The translations under genes were made by a program, and so were the position numbers. A model generated the notes under the pieces. That model saw nothing but the letters and a program-made list of their open reading frames with translations. It was not told the DNA's origin and searched no databases. A stretch of DNA of 30,976 nucleotides from Patescibacteria group bacterium (GTDB lineage Bacteria; Patescibacteriota; Patescibacteriia; UBA2169). Where the stretch lies: positions 1 to 30,976 of the forward strand of contig JAHJSI010000016.1 in the NCBI GenBank assembly GCA_018830465.1. The letters are read 5' to 3'. Shown piece after piece: positions 7,349 through 14,577 of this stretch. The stretch's first letter is position 1. The number at the start of each line of letters is the position of its first letter.

Positions 7349-8560
7349 ATGAAATCAATAAATATACTGGGTTGCGAGGTTAGTGATTTGAGCAATGCAG
7401 AGGCCTTGGCTCGAGTGAAAAACTATATAGAAGACGCGCATCAGCATTATATAGTCACGCCAAATCCTGAAATAGTGCTCAAAGCGCAAAAAGATAAAAA
7501 TCTTAAGCTTATTCTGAATCACGCTGATTTGGCTTTGCCAGATGGATTTGGCTTGAAAATCGCGGGAAAAATTTTAGGACAGAATCCGCATAATCGAATT
7601 ACTGGCGCGGATTTTACGGAATCCATAATATCTTTATCCGAGCAAGAGAGGTGGCCTATTTTTTTACTTGGGGGCAAAGACGAGAAGATAGCAGAACAGG
7701 CAGCATGGCATTTGCGCTATAAATACAAAAACGCGAAAATTGTTGGTACAGCAAGCGGAGGTGTGATAGAATTTAAGCAAGGAAGATGGTGGACATCGGA
7801 TGAAAAACTTCTGCAAAAAATAAATGAATCACGCGCTAAAATTATATTTGTAGGGTTCGGATGCCCAAAACAGGAAAAATGGATTTTCCAGAATTTAGAT
7901 AAGCTGCCGAATGTAAAATTAGCAATGACAATCGGCGGAACTTTGGATTTTTTCGCAGGAGAGCGAAAGCGCGCGATTTATGTTCTGCGTAAAATAGGAT
8001 TAGAATGGCTATGGCGCCTAATTCAAGAGCCAAAGCGCTTTAAGCGGATTTGGAACGCTACTGCAATATTTTTATGGACAGCTATTAAATGGCGCGCGCG
8101 GATGACATTTAAATACCGTGAAAATGTCGCGGCATTTATTATAAATATTAACAATGAAGTGCTTTTAGTTAAGAGAAAAGAAACAAAAAAAGATCATTGG
8201 CAGATTCCACAAGGCGGAATTGACCAAGGAGAGGATATTGAAAAAGCGCTGTTGCGGGAAGTAAAAGAAGAAACAGGAACAAGCGATGTTGAAATTATAG
8301 GTATGCATCCTGATTATCATGTATATGACTGGCCTGAGTGGCATCAGCTCAATGGAGGATATAAAGGACAGAAACAAACAATTTTTTATCTAAAATACAA
8401 TGGCAATGGGTCTGATATAAAAGTTGATCAAAGGGAAATAGATGATTTCACATGGATTTATATAGATGATGTTGTTGAAACAGGGCATAATGTGCGCAAA
8501 GACATGCTTGAAATGGCTGTTGAAGGATATCGCGAAATTATGCAGTCTGAAAAAATATGA
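7349..8560 (+). CDS. WecG/TagA/CpsF (GT26) glycosyltransferase fused to a Nudix hydrolase
   Basis: This 403-residue protein has two domains. Residues 1-235 are a GT26 transferase of the WecG/TagA type, which adds an N-acetylmannosamine-like sugar to an undecaprenyl-linked primer. It shows TPNPEIV (37-43), LPDGFGL with the likely catalytic Asp65 (63-69), GFGCPKQEKW (169-178) and GGTLDFFAGERKRA (196-209). Residues 258-395 are a Nudix domain with a complete box: G289, E295, R303-E304, E307-E308, G310. Its IPQGGIDQGE lead-in resembles RppH/Ap4A hydrolases. There is no internal stop or frameshift, so the fusion is in the sequence. The Nudix half could hydrolyse a nucleotide sugar or another diphosphate; the substrate is unknown. 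The gene overlaps gltX as ATGA. Confidence 0.88.
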   Translation: MKSINILGCEVSDLSNAEALARVKNYIEDAHQHYIVTPNPEIVLKAQKDKNLKLILNHADLALPDGFGLKIAGKILGQNPHNRITGADFTESIISLSEQERWPIFLLGGKDEKIAEQAAWHLRYKYKNAKIVGTASGGVIEFKQGRWWTSDEKLLQKINESRAKIIFVGFGCPKQEKWIFQNLDKLPNVKLAMTIGGTLDFFAGERKRAIYVLRKIGLEWLWRLIQEPKRFKRIWNATAIFLWTAIKWRARMTFKYRENVAAFIININNEVLLVKRKETKKDHWQIPQGGIDQGEDIEKALLREVKEETGTSDVEIIGMHPDYHVYDWPEWHQLNGGYKGQKQTIFYLKYNGNGSDIKVDQREIDDFTWIYIDDVVETGHNVRKDMLEMAVEGYREIMQSEKI

Positions 8561-10044
8561 CAAAACAAAATAAACAAATTAGAACAAGGTTCGCGCCTTC
8601 GCCAACAGGCACGCCTCATGTTGGCAATATCCGTACAGCGCTTTTTGCTTATCTTTTCGCGAAGCATTATAAAGGATCATTTATTGTGCGCATAGAAGAT
8701 ACTGACCAATCTCGAGCAGAGCAAGGAAGCGTGCGGACAATTTTGGATGCCTTGGATTGGCTGGGACTTGATATTGATGAAGGTGTTGTCTCTGAAACAG
8801 AATCCACCTCCGCTAAAGCTACGGCGGACTTTCAGGAAAAAGGGGACAAGGGCCCATATACGCAGTCAAAGCGATTGAAGATTTATCAGGAATACGCTCA
8901 AAAATTAATTGATTCCAAGCATGCTTATTATTGCTTCTGCTCCCAAGAGCGATTATCAGTTTTGCGGGAAATGCAGAAACAAGACAAAAAGCCGCCAAGA
9001 TATGACGGACATTGTTTGAATTTGAATCCGCGGGAAATAAAAGCAAAGCTAGTAGCGAAAACCCCATTTGTCATCCGCATGAAAATTCCTGAAGGAGAGA
9101 CAGAGTTTAGAGATCTTGTGAAAGGCAAAATCACGATTAAAAACGAAACAATTGATGACCAAGTTCTTCTTAAATCAGATGGATTTCCTACTTATCATCT
9201 GGCAAGCGTTGTAGATGACCATTTGATGGAAATCACGCATGTTCTGCGCGCTGATGAATGGATTGCGTCAACCCCAAAGCATGTTCTGCTTTATAAGTAT
9301 TTTGGATGGGATGAGCCAAAGTGGGTTCATTTGCCGATTATTCTGGGTGAAGATAAATCAAAACTTTCAAAGCGGCATGGGGCTGTATCAATTTTAGAAT
9401 ACCGCAAACAAGGATATTTAGCAGACGCAATGATAAATTTTTTGGCATTGCTTGGATGGAATCCAAAAACAAACCAGGAAATTTTATCTCGCGAAGAATT
9501 GATCAAGCAGTTTGATGTTGAAAAAATAAATAAAAATAATCCTATTTTTGAAGTTAAAAAATTGAATTGGATGAATAAGCAATATATTAAAACAATTGAC
9601 CCTGAAAAAGCCCACAGATTGATTTATGAGCTTGATGAGATTTCGGATAATGCAATGGTCTTTTTCAGAAAAAGGGATGTATTTGACAAGGCCTTGGATA
9701 TTGCCAAAGACAGAATGGAGAAATTAGCTGATTTTGAAAAAATTGTAAGCTTTTTATGGGATATGCCGAACTATGAAGCAGATATTCTTGTGCCAAAAGG
9801 ACTTGATAAAATTCAGACAAAAGCTAATTTAAAAAAAGCTCTTGAATTGATGGATAAGGATGATTTGCGTGAAACCTTTTTAGATTATTGCGATAAAAAA
9901 GGTATAAAAAGAGGGGACTTGCTCTGGTGTTTGCGCGTTGCTGTCACAGGCATGGAGCATTCTCCGGAAGTTTTTGCTGTGATAGATATTATTGGGAAAA
10001 AAGAAGCAATCGCGCGAATAGAGCATGCAATTGAAAAATTATAA
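8557..10044 (+). CDS. gltX: glutamyl-tRNA synthetase (class I)
   Basis: GltX charges tRNA(Glu), and perhaps tRNA(Gln) where GatCAB is used; no gatCAB or glnS is in the window. The 495-residue product has the class I signatures RFAPSPTGTPHVGN with HVGN (21-24) and KLSKR (269-273), plus the RIEDTD (45-50) and LGWNP segments. YCFC (125-128) marks a partial zinc-binding site. Residues around 83-92 (STSAKATADF) are encoded by an imperfect palindrome at 8803-8830 and look inserted just before the conserved GPYTQSKR. Translation is likely coupled to the upstream fusion gene through the ATGA overlap. Confidence 0.96.
   Translation: MTKQNKQIRTRFAPSPTGTPHVGNIRTALFAYLFAKHYKGSFIVRIEDTDQSRAEQGSVRTILDALDWLGLDIDEGVVSETESTSAKATADFQEKGDKGPYTQSKRLKIYQEYAQKLIDSKHAYYCFCSQERLSVLREMQKQDKKPPRYDGHCLNLNPREIKAKLVAKTPFVIRMKIPEGETEFRDLVKGKITIKNETIDDQVLLKSDGFPTYHLASVVDDHLMEITHVLRADEWIASTPKHVLLYKYFGWDEPKWVHLPIILGEDKSKLSKRHGAVSILEYRKQGYLADAMINFLALLGWNPKTNQEILSREELIKQFDVEKINKNNPIFEVKKLNWMNKQYIKTIDPEKAHRLIYELDEISDNAMVFFRKRDVFDKALDIAKDRMEKLADFEKIVSFLWDMPNYEADILVPKGLDKIQTKANLKKALELMDKDDLRETFLDYCDKKGIKRGDLLWCLRVAVTGMEHSPEVFAVIDIIGKKEAIARIEHAIEKL
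8803..8830. repeat. imperfect palindromic element inserted in frame in gltX
   Basis: TCCGC (8809-8813) pairs with GCGGA (8824-8828) around a short AGCT-containing core. It encodes SAKATADF, which is absent from ordinary GltX sequences at this point and lies next to the conserved tRNA/ATP-site block. The peptide resembles an in-frame insert I associate with CPR genomes; that link is from memory and not checked. Confidence 0.6.
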
Positions 10045-10069
10045 TTAGCTGGATGGGCTTGTTTTTTTG

Positions 10070-10078
10070 TGGTATAAT
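10070..10078 (+). promoter_or_regulatory. extended -10 promoter for the M23 peptidase gene
   Basis: TGG-TATAAT (10070-10078) starts 26 bp after the gltX stop. The predicted start is near 10085, giving a leader of about 57 nt (to 10142) or 114 nt (to 10199). This leader contains three hairpins. Confidence 0.6.
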
Positions 10079-10093
10079 GCAGGTACAAATATG

Positions 10094-10122
10094 CCAGCCA
10101 AAGGCTGGTCAGCCTCTGGCTG
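10094..10122. repeat. tandem hairpins with alternative pairing in the M23 leader
   Basis: CCAGCC-aaa-GGCTGG (10094-10108) is directly followed by TCAGCC-tct-GGCTGA (10109-10122 inclusive of the last A). The middle arms can also pair as GGCTG-gt-CAGCC, so two mutually exclusive folds exist. A 10-codon ORF (ATG 10091, TGA 10121-10123; MPAKGWSASG) covers the whole structure. Confidence 0.6.
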
Positions 10123-10141
10123 AAATGCGCACATACGAATT

Positions 10142-11413
10142 ATGGAAAATAGGACTAAGCGCCCTCCTTCGCTGAAGCTATGGAGGGTAAAAAAAATAAT
10201 GGCTTTTTTGCTGTTTTTGGGATTGATGATTACCTCAAACCCTGCTTTTGCAGTGGCGCAAGATGAGGGAGCCACTGGAAAAGACCCGGAAATTCAGGAT
10301 ATTGCGCAAGAACTTAAACAACAAAGAGACGCAATTGATGAAATCCAGAAAAAGGTAGATGCTTATGAAAAAAAGATCCAATCAAAAAGAAACGAATCAT
10401 TAACTATCCGCGATCAACTTGATTCTTTAGGCGATAATATTGACCAAACAAAATGGCAGATTGAATTAAAAAAAGAAGAAATAAAAGAAATTAATTTAAA
10501 AATCGCTGAAACAGACAAAAGAATAAAATTAAAACAAGATGAAATTAGCGCGCAAAAGGAAAAAATTGCTGAATTTATTCGTCTCTTATACCAAACAAGG
10601 CAAAAAAGCCCCATAGAAATTTTACTCGCGAATGACGCATTTTCAGAATTTTTTGACCAGGCCCAGTATATGGAAACAATTGAGCAGGATTTATCTGTTA
10701 TTTTGAAAAAGCTGAAAGCAGTGCAAAAAAAGCTGGAAAGCGAACACAAAGAATTAGAAAACCAAAAGAAAGAATTAAATAATCTCAAAGACCAATTAAC
10801 TGACACGCAAGTTGATTTGGAAGAAAAAGTAACAGTCAAGAATGTAATTTTAGAAGCGACTCAAGCTGACGAAGCAAAATTCCAGGCGCTTTTGCTGGAA
10901 GTGCGCGCAGAACAGGCGCAGATTAACAATGATATCATTGCTTTGGAAAAACAGCTTCGCGCGCGGCTTGAAGCTAAAGGAGATAAAACTTTATCAGAAC
11001 TTTCTGGACAGGGATTTATATGGCCAGTGCCTTCTAGGCATGTTACTTCTGGATTTCATGATCCTGATTATCCTTTCCGAAGATATTTTGAGCATCCGGC
11101 AATTGATATACGCGCGAAACAGGGGACACCGATTAATGCGATTGGATCTGGGTATGTTGCCCGCGCAAGCGATGCTGGGCTAGGGTATAGCTATATATCA
11201 ATTATCCACGCTGATGGATTGTCAAGCGTGTATGGGCATGTAAGCTGTATTTTAGTGCAGGAAGATGAATATGTTGTTCAAGGGCAAGTTGTGGGATGTT
11301 CTGGCGGCACTCCAGGAACCCCTGGAGCAGGGCGTTTAACCACTGGTCCGCACTTGCATTTGGAAATTAGGTTGAATGGTATTCCAGTTAATCCGTTGAA
11401 TTACCTGCCATAG
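10142..11413 (+). CDS. EnvC-like secreted M23 (LytM) peptidase with coiled coil
   Basis: This cell-wall hydrolase or hydrolase activator has 423 residues: a basic n-region, a hydrophobic signal segment (20-37, cleavage near 39), a long coiled coil (about 50-280) and a C-terminal LytM domain (about 290-423). The zinc ligands look intact: H318 and D322 in HPAID, and H404/H406 in GPHLHLE, with H366 in YGHVS. It therefore should be catalytically competent, unlike EnvC itself. The first 19 codons include a palindrome (10162-10187) encoding PPSLKLWR. An alternative ATG at 10199 lies 11 nt after a GGAGGG made by that palindrome, but would lose the positive n-region. It converges on xer with a 7-bp gap. 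Confidence 0.9.
   Translation: MENRTKRPPSLKLWRVKKIMAFLLFLGLMITSNPAFAVAQDEGATGKDPEIQDIAQELKQQRDAIDEIQKKVDAYEKKIQSKRNESLTIRDQLDSLGDNIDQTKWQIELKKEEIKEINLKIAETDKRIKLKQDEISAQKEKIAEFIRLLYQTRQKSPIEILLANDAFSEFFDQAQYMETIEQDLSVILKKLKAVQKKLESEHKELENQKKELNNLKDQLTDTQVDLEEKVTVKNVILEATQADEAKFQALLLEVRAEQAQINNDIIALEKQLRARLEAKGDKTLSELSGQGFIWPVPSRHVTSGFHDPDYPFRRYFEHPAIDIRAKQGTPINAIGSGYVARASDAGLGYSYISIIHADGLSSVYGHVSCILVQEDEYVVQGQVVGCSGGTPGTPGAGRLTTGPHLHLEIRLNGIPVNPLNYLP
10162..10187. repeat. palindromic element at the M23 gene start
   Basis: CCCTCC (10162-10167) pairs with GGAGGG (10182-10187) around a 14-nt loop. The right arm is a perfect Shine-Dalgarno-like sequence upstream of the in-frame ATG at 10199, and it would be hidden when the hairpin forms. 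Read through, the element encodes PPSLKLWRV. Confidence 0.6.
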
Positions 11414-11420
11414 TTGAATC

Positions 11421-12395
11421 TTAATTGGAAATATCATTCCCTCCATGAAACTTTTCATGGATATCTTTGAGCCGCTTATTTGTCAGATGAGTGTATACTT
11501 GGGTTGTTGCAACGCTTTTATGGCCCAAAAATTCCTGCACGCTTCTTAAATCAGCGCCTTTGGAAAGAAGGTCAGTCGCGTAAGTATGGCGCAGAGTATG
11601 AGGGGTTACTTTTTTTGAAAGTCCTGCCAATTTAGCGCACTTTGATATCATTATTTGAATAGATCTGGGAGAAAGCCGTTTTTCATCTGGATTTTTAGAG
11701 CGCGCGTTGACAAAAAGCGGTTTTATAAATATATTTGATCTTACTCCAAGATATTTTTTTATCCACTCGCAAGCGCGGGAAGAAATGTATACAGTGCGCG
11801 CGCGATTTCCTTTTCCAATTATTGAAAGTTCAATGGTCTTATTCGCTTCCTTTTTTAAAAGAAAAGATACTTGCTCTATATTCAAAGACACGAGCTCTGA
11901 AATACGCAGGCCAGTGGAAAAAAGAACTTCTAAAATCGTTCTATCGCGCAATCCAGTGAATGTTGATACATCTGGAATCATAAGAATTTTTTCCATCTCA
12001 TGCAGTTCTAGAAACGCAACATGGTTTTCGTTTCGCGATTTCGCAAGCTTTATTTTTGAAGAGGGGACGCAAGTAATATCTCTTTCTGTAAAAAATTCAA
12101 AAAGGGCCCTTAAAGCGATTAAATAATAATTTTGCGATTTTTTCGATAAATATGAATTTCTGGGAGTTTTATATGTTCTGGCCAAGTAAAGCCTGTAATC
12201 CCAAATATCCTTCGCGGTTAATTCTTGGGGGAGTATATTCTTTTTATTGACTTTATGCAGCCAGCGCACGAACAGGTTTAGATATTGGCTGTAATTTTTT
12301 TGGGTATTATTGGATAAACCTTTTTCAATCTCGCAATAGTCTAAAAACAGGATGACGTAATTTTTAACAGGCTTTTGCGCGCTTAGGATTTTCAT
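11421..12395 (-). CDS. Xer-type tyrosine recombinase
   Basis: This 324-residue recombinase probably resolves chromosome dimers, although integrase use cannot be excluded. An N-terminal SAM-like DNA-binding domain spans about 10-105. The catalytic domain shows all active-site residues: R164 (TGLRISELV), K195 (IGKGNR), H266 and R269 (HTLRHTYA), H292 (LGHKS) and nucleophile Y301. It is the only recombinase here, with no cargo or att duplication next to it, which favours a Xer housekeeping role. A promoter with a 17-bp spacer lies upstream (12432-12460). A dyad at 12448-12479 overlaps that promoter and might be a dif-like or operator site. Confidence 0.9.
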   Translation of the reverse strand: MKILSAQKPVKNYVILFLDYCEIEKGLSNNTQKNYSQYLNLFVRWLHKVNKKNILPQELTAKDIWDYRLYLARTYKTPRNSYLSKKSQNYYLIALRALFEFFTERDITCVPSSKIKLAKSRNENHVAFLELHEMEKILMIPDVSTFTGLRDRTILEVLFSTGLRISELVSLNIEQVSFLLKKEANKTIELSIIGKGNRARTVYISSRACEWIKKYLGVRSNIFIKPLFVNARSKNPDEKRLSPRSIQIMISKCAKLAGLSKKVTPHTLRHTYATDLLSKGADLRSVQEFLGHKSVATTQVYTHLTNKRLKDIHEKFHGGNDISN

Positions 12396-12431
12396 ATGTG
12401 TATACAGAATAGGTGATATGCTTATTGTTCT

Positions 12432-12460
12432 ATTTTATCACAAAAGCTTTATTCGCACAA
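12432..12460 (-). promoter_or_regulatory. promoter for the Xer recombinase gene
   Basis: The -35 box TTGTGC (12460 to 12455) and -10 box TAAAAT (12437 to 12432) have a 17-bp spacer on the minus strand. It predicts a start near 12425 and a leader of about 30 nt. The -35 box lies inside the inverted repeat at 12448-12479. Confidence 0.5.
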
Positions 12461-12479
12461 TATACATAAAGCGAATAAA
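12448..12479. repeat. inverted repeat upstream of xer (possible operator or dif-like site)
   Basis: Perfect 9-bp arms TTTATTCGC (12448-12456) and GCGAATAAA (12471-12479) flank a 14-bp AT-rich centre. The span of 32 bp and AT-rich core resemble a two-monomer binding site such as dif (11-6-11), but the spacing differs. It is located in the 129-bp gap between ftsQ and xer. Confidence 0.55.
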
Positions 12480-12524
12480 AACAAACTTACTCTAACGCGT
12501 CAAACTCGGCGCTATATTTATCAG

Positions 12525-13538
12525 CTATTTAAAATAAACCCTATCTTTTATTCTTAAGTCCACATACTGCAATTCATGGCGTTTATCCTTTATCTTTTCT
12601 TGCAGGGCTAATTCAAGCTTCTTAATTTGCGTTTCTAAGGATACCTGGGTGCTCAAGAGGCCCTGCCAGCCTTCCTTAGTCACAAAGGTCATCTCATTAG
12701 ATACATCAAGATCTAAGACTACATAGGCCACTGAGACGTTTTCTCGCGAGCTATGTATTGCTTCATATGCTTCAAATACGAATTCTATCTTCTCTCTGCT
12801 AAGTATAATATCTCCAGAATTTATTTTGGTTTGATCTGAAGTTTGAATTTCTATGACTGGAAATTTTAACAAGTCGTTTTGATGATCCATAGCAGAAGAC
12901 ACAACAATGCCGTTTACGTCTAAGTAATAGTAGTCTTCTGAATATTTGATTTCCTCTTCTCTCTTTTCATTTTGTTCTTCTCCATCCTCAATATTGTGCG
13001 ACACATGCTCCCCAGCGATTGTTCCCTGCTTGTCCTCTGTGTTTTCTTCTTCTTCTTCTTCATTGCTTTGGGTTATACTGATTGGAGTTTTAGCGCGTAA
13101 AACCACTCTAGCTAGTTTCTCCTCTAATTCTATTGATAGCGTAAATGGCAGTTTTTTCTTTATTTTAATGTTTTCAATAATATATTTATCTTCAATATCA
13201 GAAATCAGATCTTGCTTGTCAAAAAGGAGTATATTTTTACCTGGAAATATAAGCCATCTTTTTTGTTCAAGCCGCGCGCGCACAATTTTTTGTAAATCAT
13301 TTTTGGGTATATTTTCATTTCCTGATATATTTATTGCTTTAATAAAAAAATTATCAGATAAAAGAAAAAAATAAACAAACCAAATAAAGCAGCAGCAGAA
13401 AAATATTGCGCTAATAATTTTTTTGATTATTAATGGATTAACTTTTTTTTCTGTTTGCGGCTGATGCCTGCTTCTTTGAGGCGTGGGCAGATTATATTGC
13501 CTCCGTTTTGGTTTGTAGTATCTATGTTTTCGTATCAT
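12525..13538 (-). CDS. ftsQ: cell division protein FtsQ/DivIB with acidic insertion
   Basis: FtsQ is a bitopic divisome protein that links early and late division proteins at the septum. The 337-residue product has a basic cytosolic tail (1-37), one membrane helix (38-60) and a POTRA domain (about 62-137, FFIKAINISGNENIP). A beta domain follows and ends with YVDLRIKDRVYFK, the classic FtsQ C-terminal motif. Between POTRA and the beta domain lies a low-complexity, strongly acidic stretch (158-199), which begins with a run of seven Glu and separates strands that are normally close. No ftsA or ftsZ follows. It is the last gene of lysS-ddl-ftsQ, 21 bp after ddl. Confidence 0.92.
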   Translation of the reverse strand: MIRKHRYYKPKRRQYNLPTPQRSRHQPQTEKKVNPLIIKKIISAIFFCCCFIWFVYFFLLSDNFFIKAINISGNENIPKNDLQKIVRARLEQKRWLIFPGKNILLFDKQDLISDIEDKYIIENIKIKKKLPFTLSIELEEKLARVVLRAKTPISITQSNEEEEEENTEDKQGTIAGEHVSHNIEDGEEQNEKREEEIKYSEDYYYLDVNGIVVSSAMDHQNDLLKFPVIEIQTSDQTKINSGDIILSREKIEFVFEAYEAIHSSRENVSVAYVVLDLDVSNEMTFVTKEGWQGLLSTQVSLETQIKKLELALQEKIKDKRHELQYVDLRIKDRVYFK

Positions 13539-13559
13539 ACTTGTTTTCCATGGGCGTGA

Positions 13560-14573
13560 TTAATTGTTGTACCAGTCAACTTTTGGCTGATATGATACTT
13601 TAAGTTTAGATTTTTCTTGTGTTCTTTGCATTGCTAATTGAATAAGTTCATCCAGCAACTTTGAATATGATAATCCTGAGGCCTCCCAAAGTTTTGGATA
13701 CATGCTGATTGAAGTAAATCCTGGGATTGTATTTAATTCATTCAGGTATAATGTTCCATCTTTGGCGAGCAAAAAATCAACCCGAGCCATGCCCTCGCAG
13801 TTTAACGCTTTATACGCATGTATCGCTGTTTGCTGGATTTGCTTGATTAATTTATCATCAAGGTCAGCCGGGATTTTGATATCTGATTTTCCATCAACAT
13901 ATTTCGCGTCATAATCATAAAATTCATTTGAAGGGATGATTTCGCCCGGAACTGATGCCTTTGGCTTTTGATTGCCGAGTATCGCGACCTCAATTTCTCT
14001 TGGATCTTCCACTCCTTGTTCTATAATAATTTTTCGGTCATATCGCAGAGCTTCTTCTGCCGCGTTAATCAGCTCTCCCCTATCTTTTGCTTTTGATATA
14101 CCAACGCTTGATCCCGTATTCGCGGGTTTTACAAATACAGGATATATAAGCGACAGATCATCTAAAATTTTATCTTTGCGCGCTTCCCAATCTTTTGTCC
14201 AAAACCAGACGTATGGAGTTTGCTGTATATTTTCAGATTCAAGCACTTTTTTTTGCATTACTTTATCCATACAAATTGAAGATGCTAATGTACTGCATCC
14301 AACATACGGCAAGCCAGTCAACTCTAAAAATCCTTGCACTGTTCCATCTTCTCCATATGACCCATGCAGTACTGGGAACACGACGTCAATCTGCTTAAAG
14401 TTATGCTCAATAAGCCCTTTCCCTTGCTTTGTGATTTTAATAGGCGTAATTTCGTACTTTTTTTTATCTAAATTTTCAATTATTGACGCAGCTGAAACCA
14501 AGGAAACTTCATGTTCCCCGCTTCGCCCGCCGAATAGCACAGCAACTCTTGTTTTTTGATTATTAGATGGCAT
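13560..14573 (-). CDS. ddl: D-alanine--D-alanine ligase
   Basis: Ddl is an ATP-grasp enzyme that makes the D-Ala-D-Ala end of the peptidoglycan stem peptide. The 337-residue product has GGRSGEHEVS (15-24), HGSYGEDG (70-77), FVKPANTGSSVG (147-158) with the ATP-binding Lys149, and EFYDYDAKY (217-225). The magnesium ligands are D266, E279 and N281 in the VDFLL and LNELNTIPG segments. All key residues are present and the length is normal. It starts 4 bp after the lysS stop. Together with PBP2, MreBCD and FtsQ it shows that this organism builds a standard peptidoglycan wall. Confidence 0.96.
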   Translation of the reverse strand: MPSNNQKTRVAVLFGGRSGEHEVSLVSAASIIENLDKKKYEITPIKITKQGKGLIEHNFKQIDVVFPVLHGSYGEDGTVQGFLELTGLPYVGCSTLASSICMDKVMQKKVLESENIQQTPYVWFWTKDWEARKDKILDDLSLIYPVFVKPANTGSSVGISKAKDRGELINAAEEALRYDRKIIIEQGVEDPREIEVAILGNQKPKASVPGEIIPSNEFYDYDAKYVDGKSDIKIPADLDDKLIKQIQQTAIHAYKALNCEGMARVDFLLAKDGTLYLNELNTIPGFTSISMYPKLWEASGLSYSKLLDELIQLAMQRTQEKSKLKVSYQPKVDWYNN

Positions 14574-14577
14574 TAAA

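Noticed and set aside
10414..10839. Long minus-strand open frame opposite the M23 coiled coil
   Set aside because: It is a shadow of biased Lys/Glu/Gln codons; no promoter, ribosome site or plausible protein.
11421..12395. Integrase marking a genomic island
   Set aside because: No tRNA, direct repeats or cargo genes flank it; neighbours are core wall and division genes.
13972..14559. 195-codon plus-strand frame opposite ddl
   Set aside because: It mirrors a well-supported gene, is rich in Ser and Pro as expected of antisense codons, and has no start signals.
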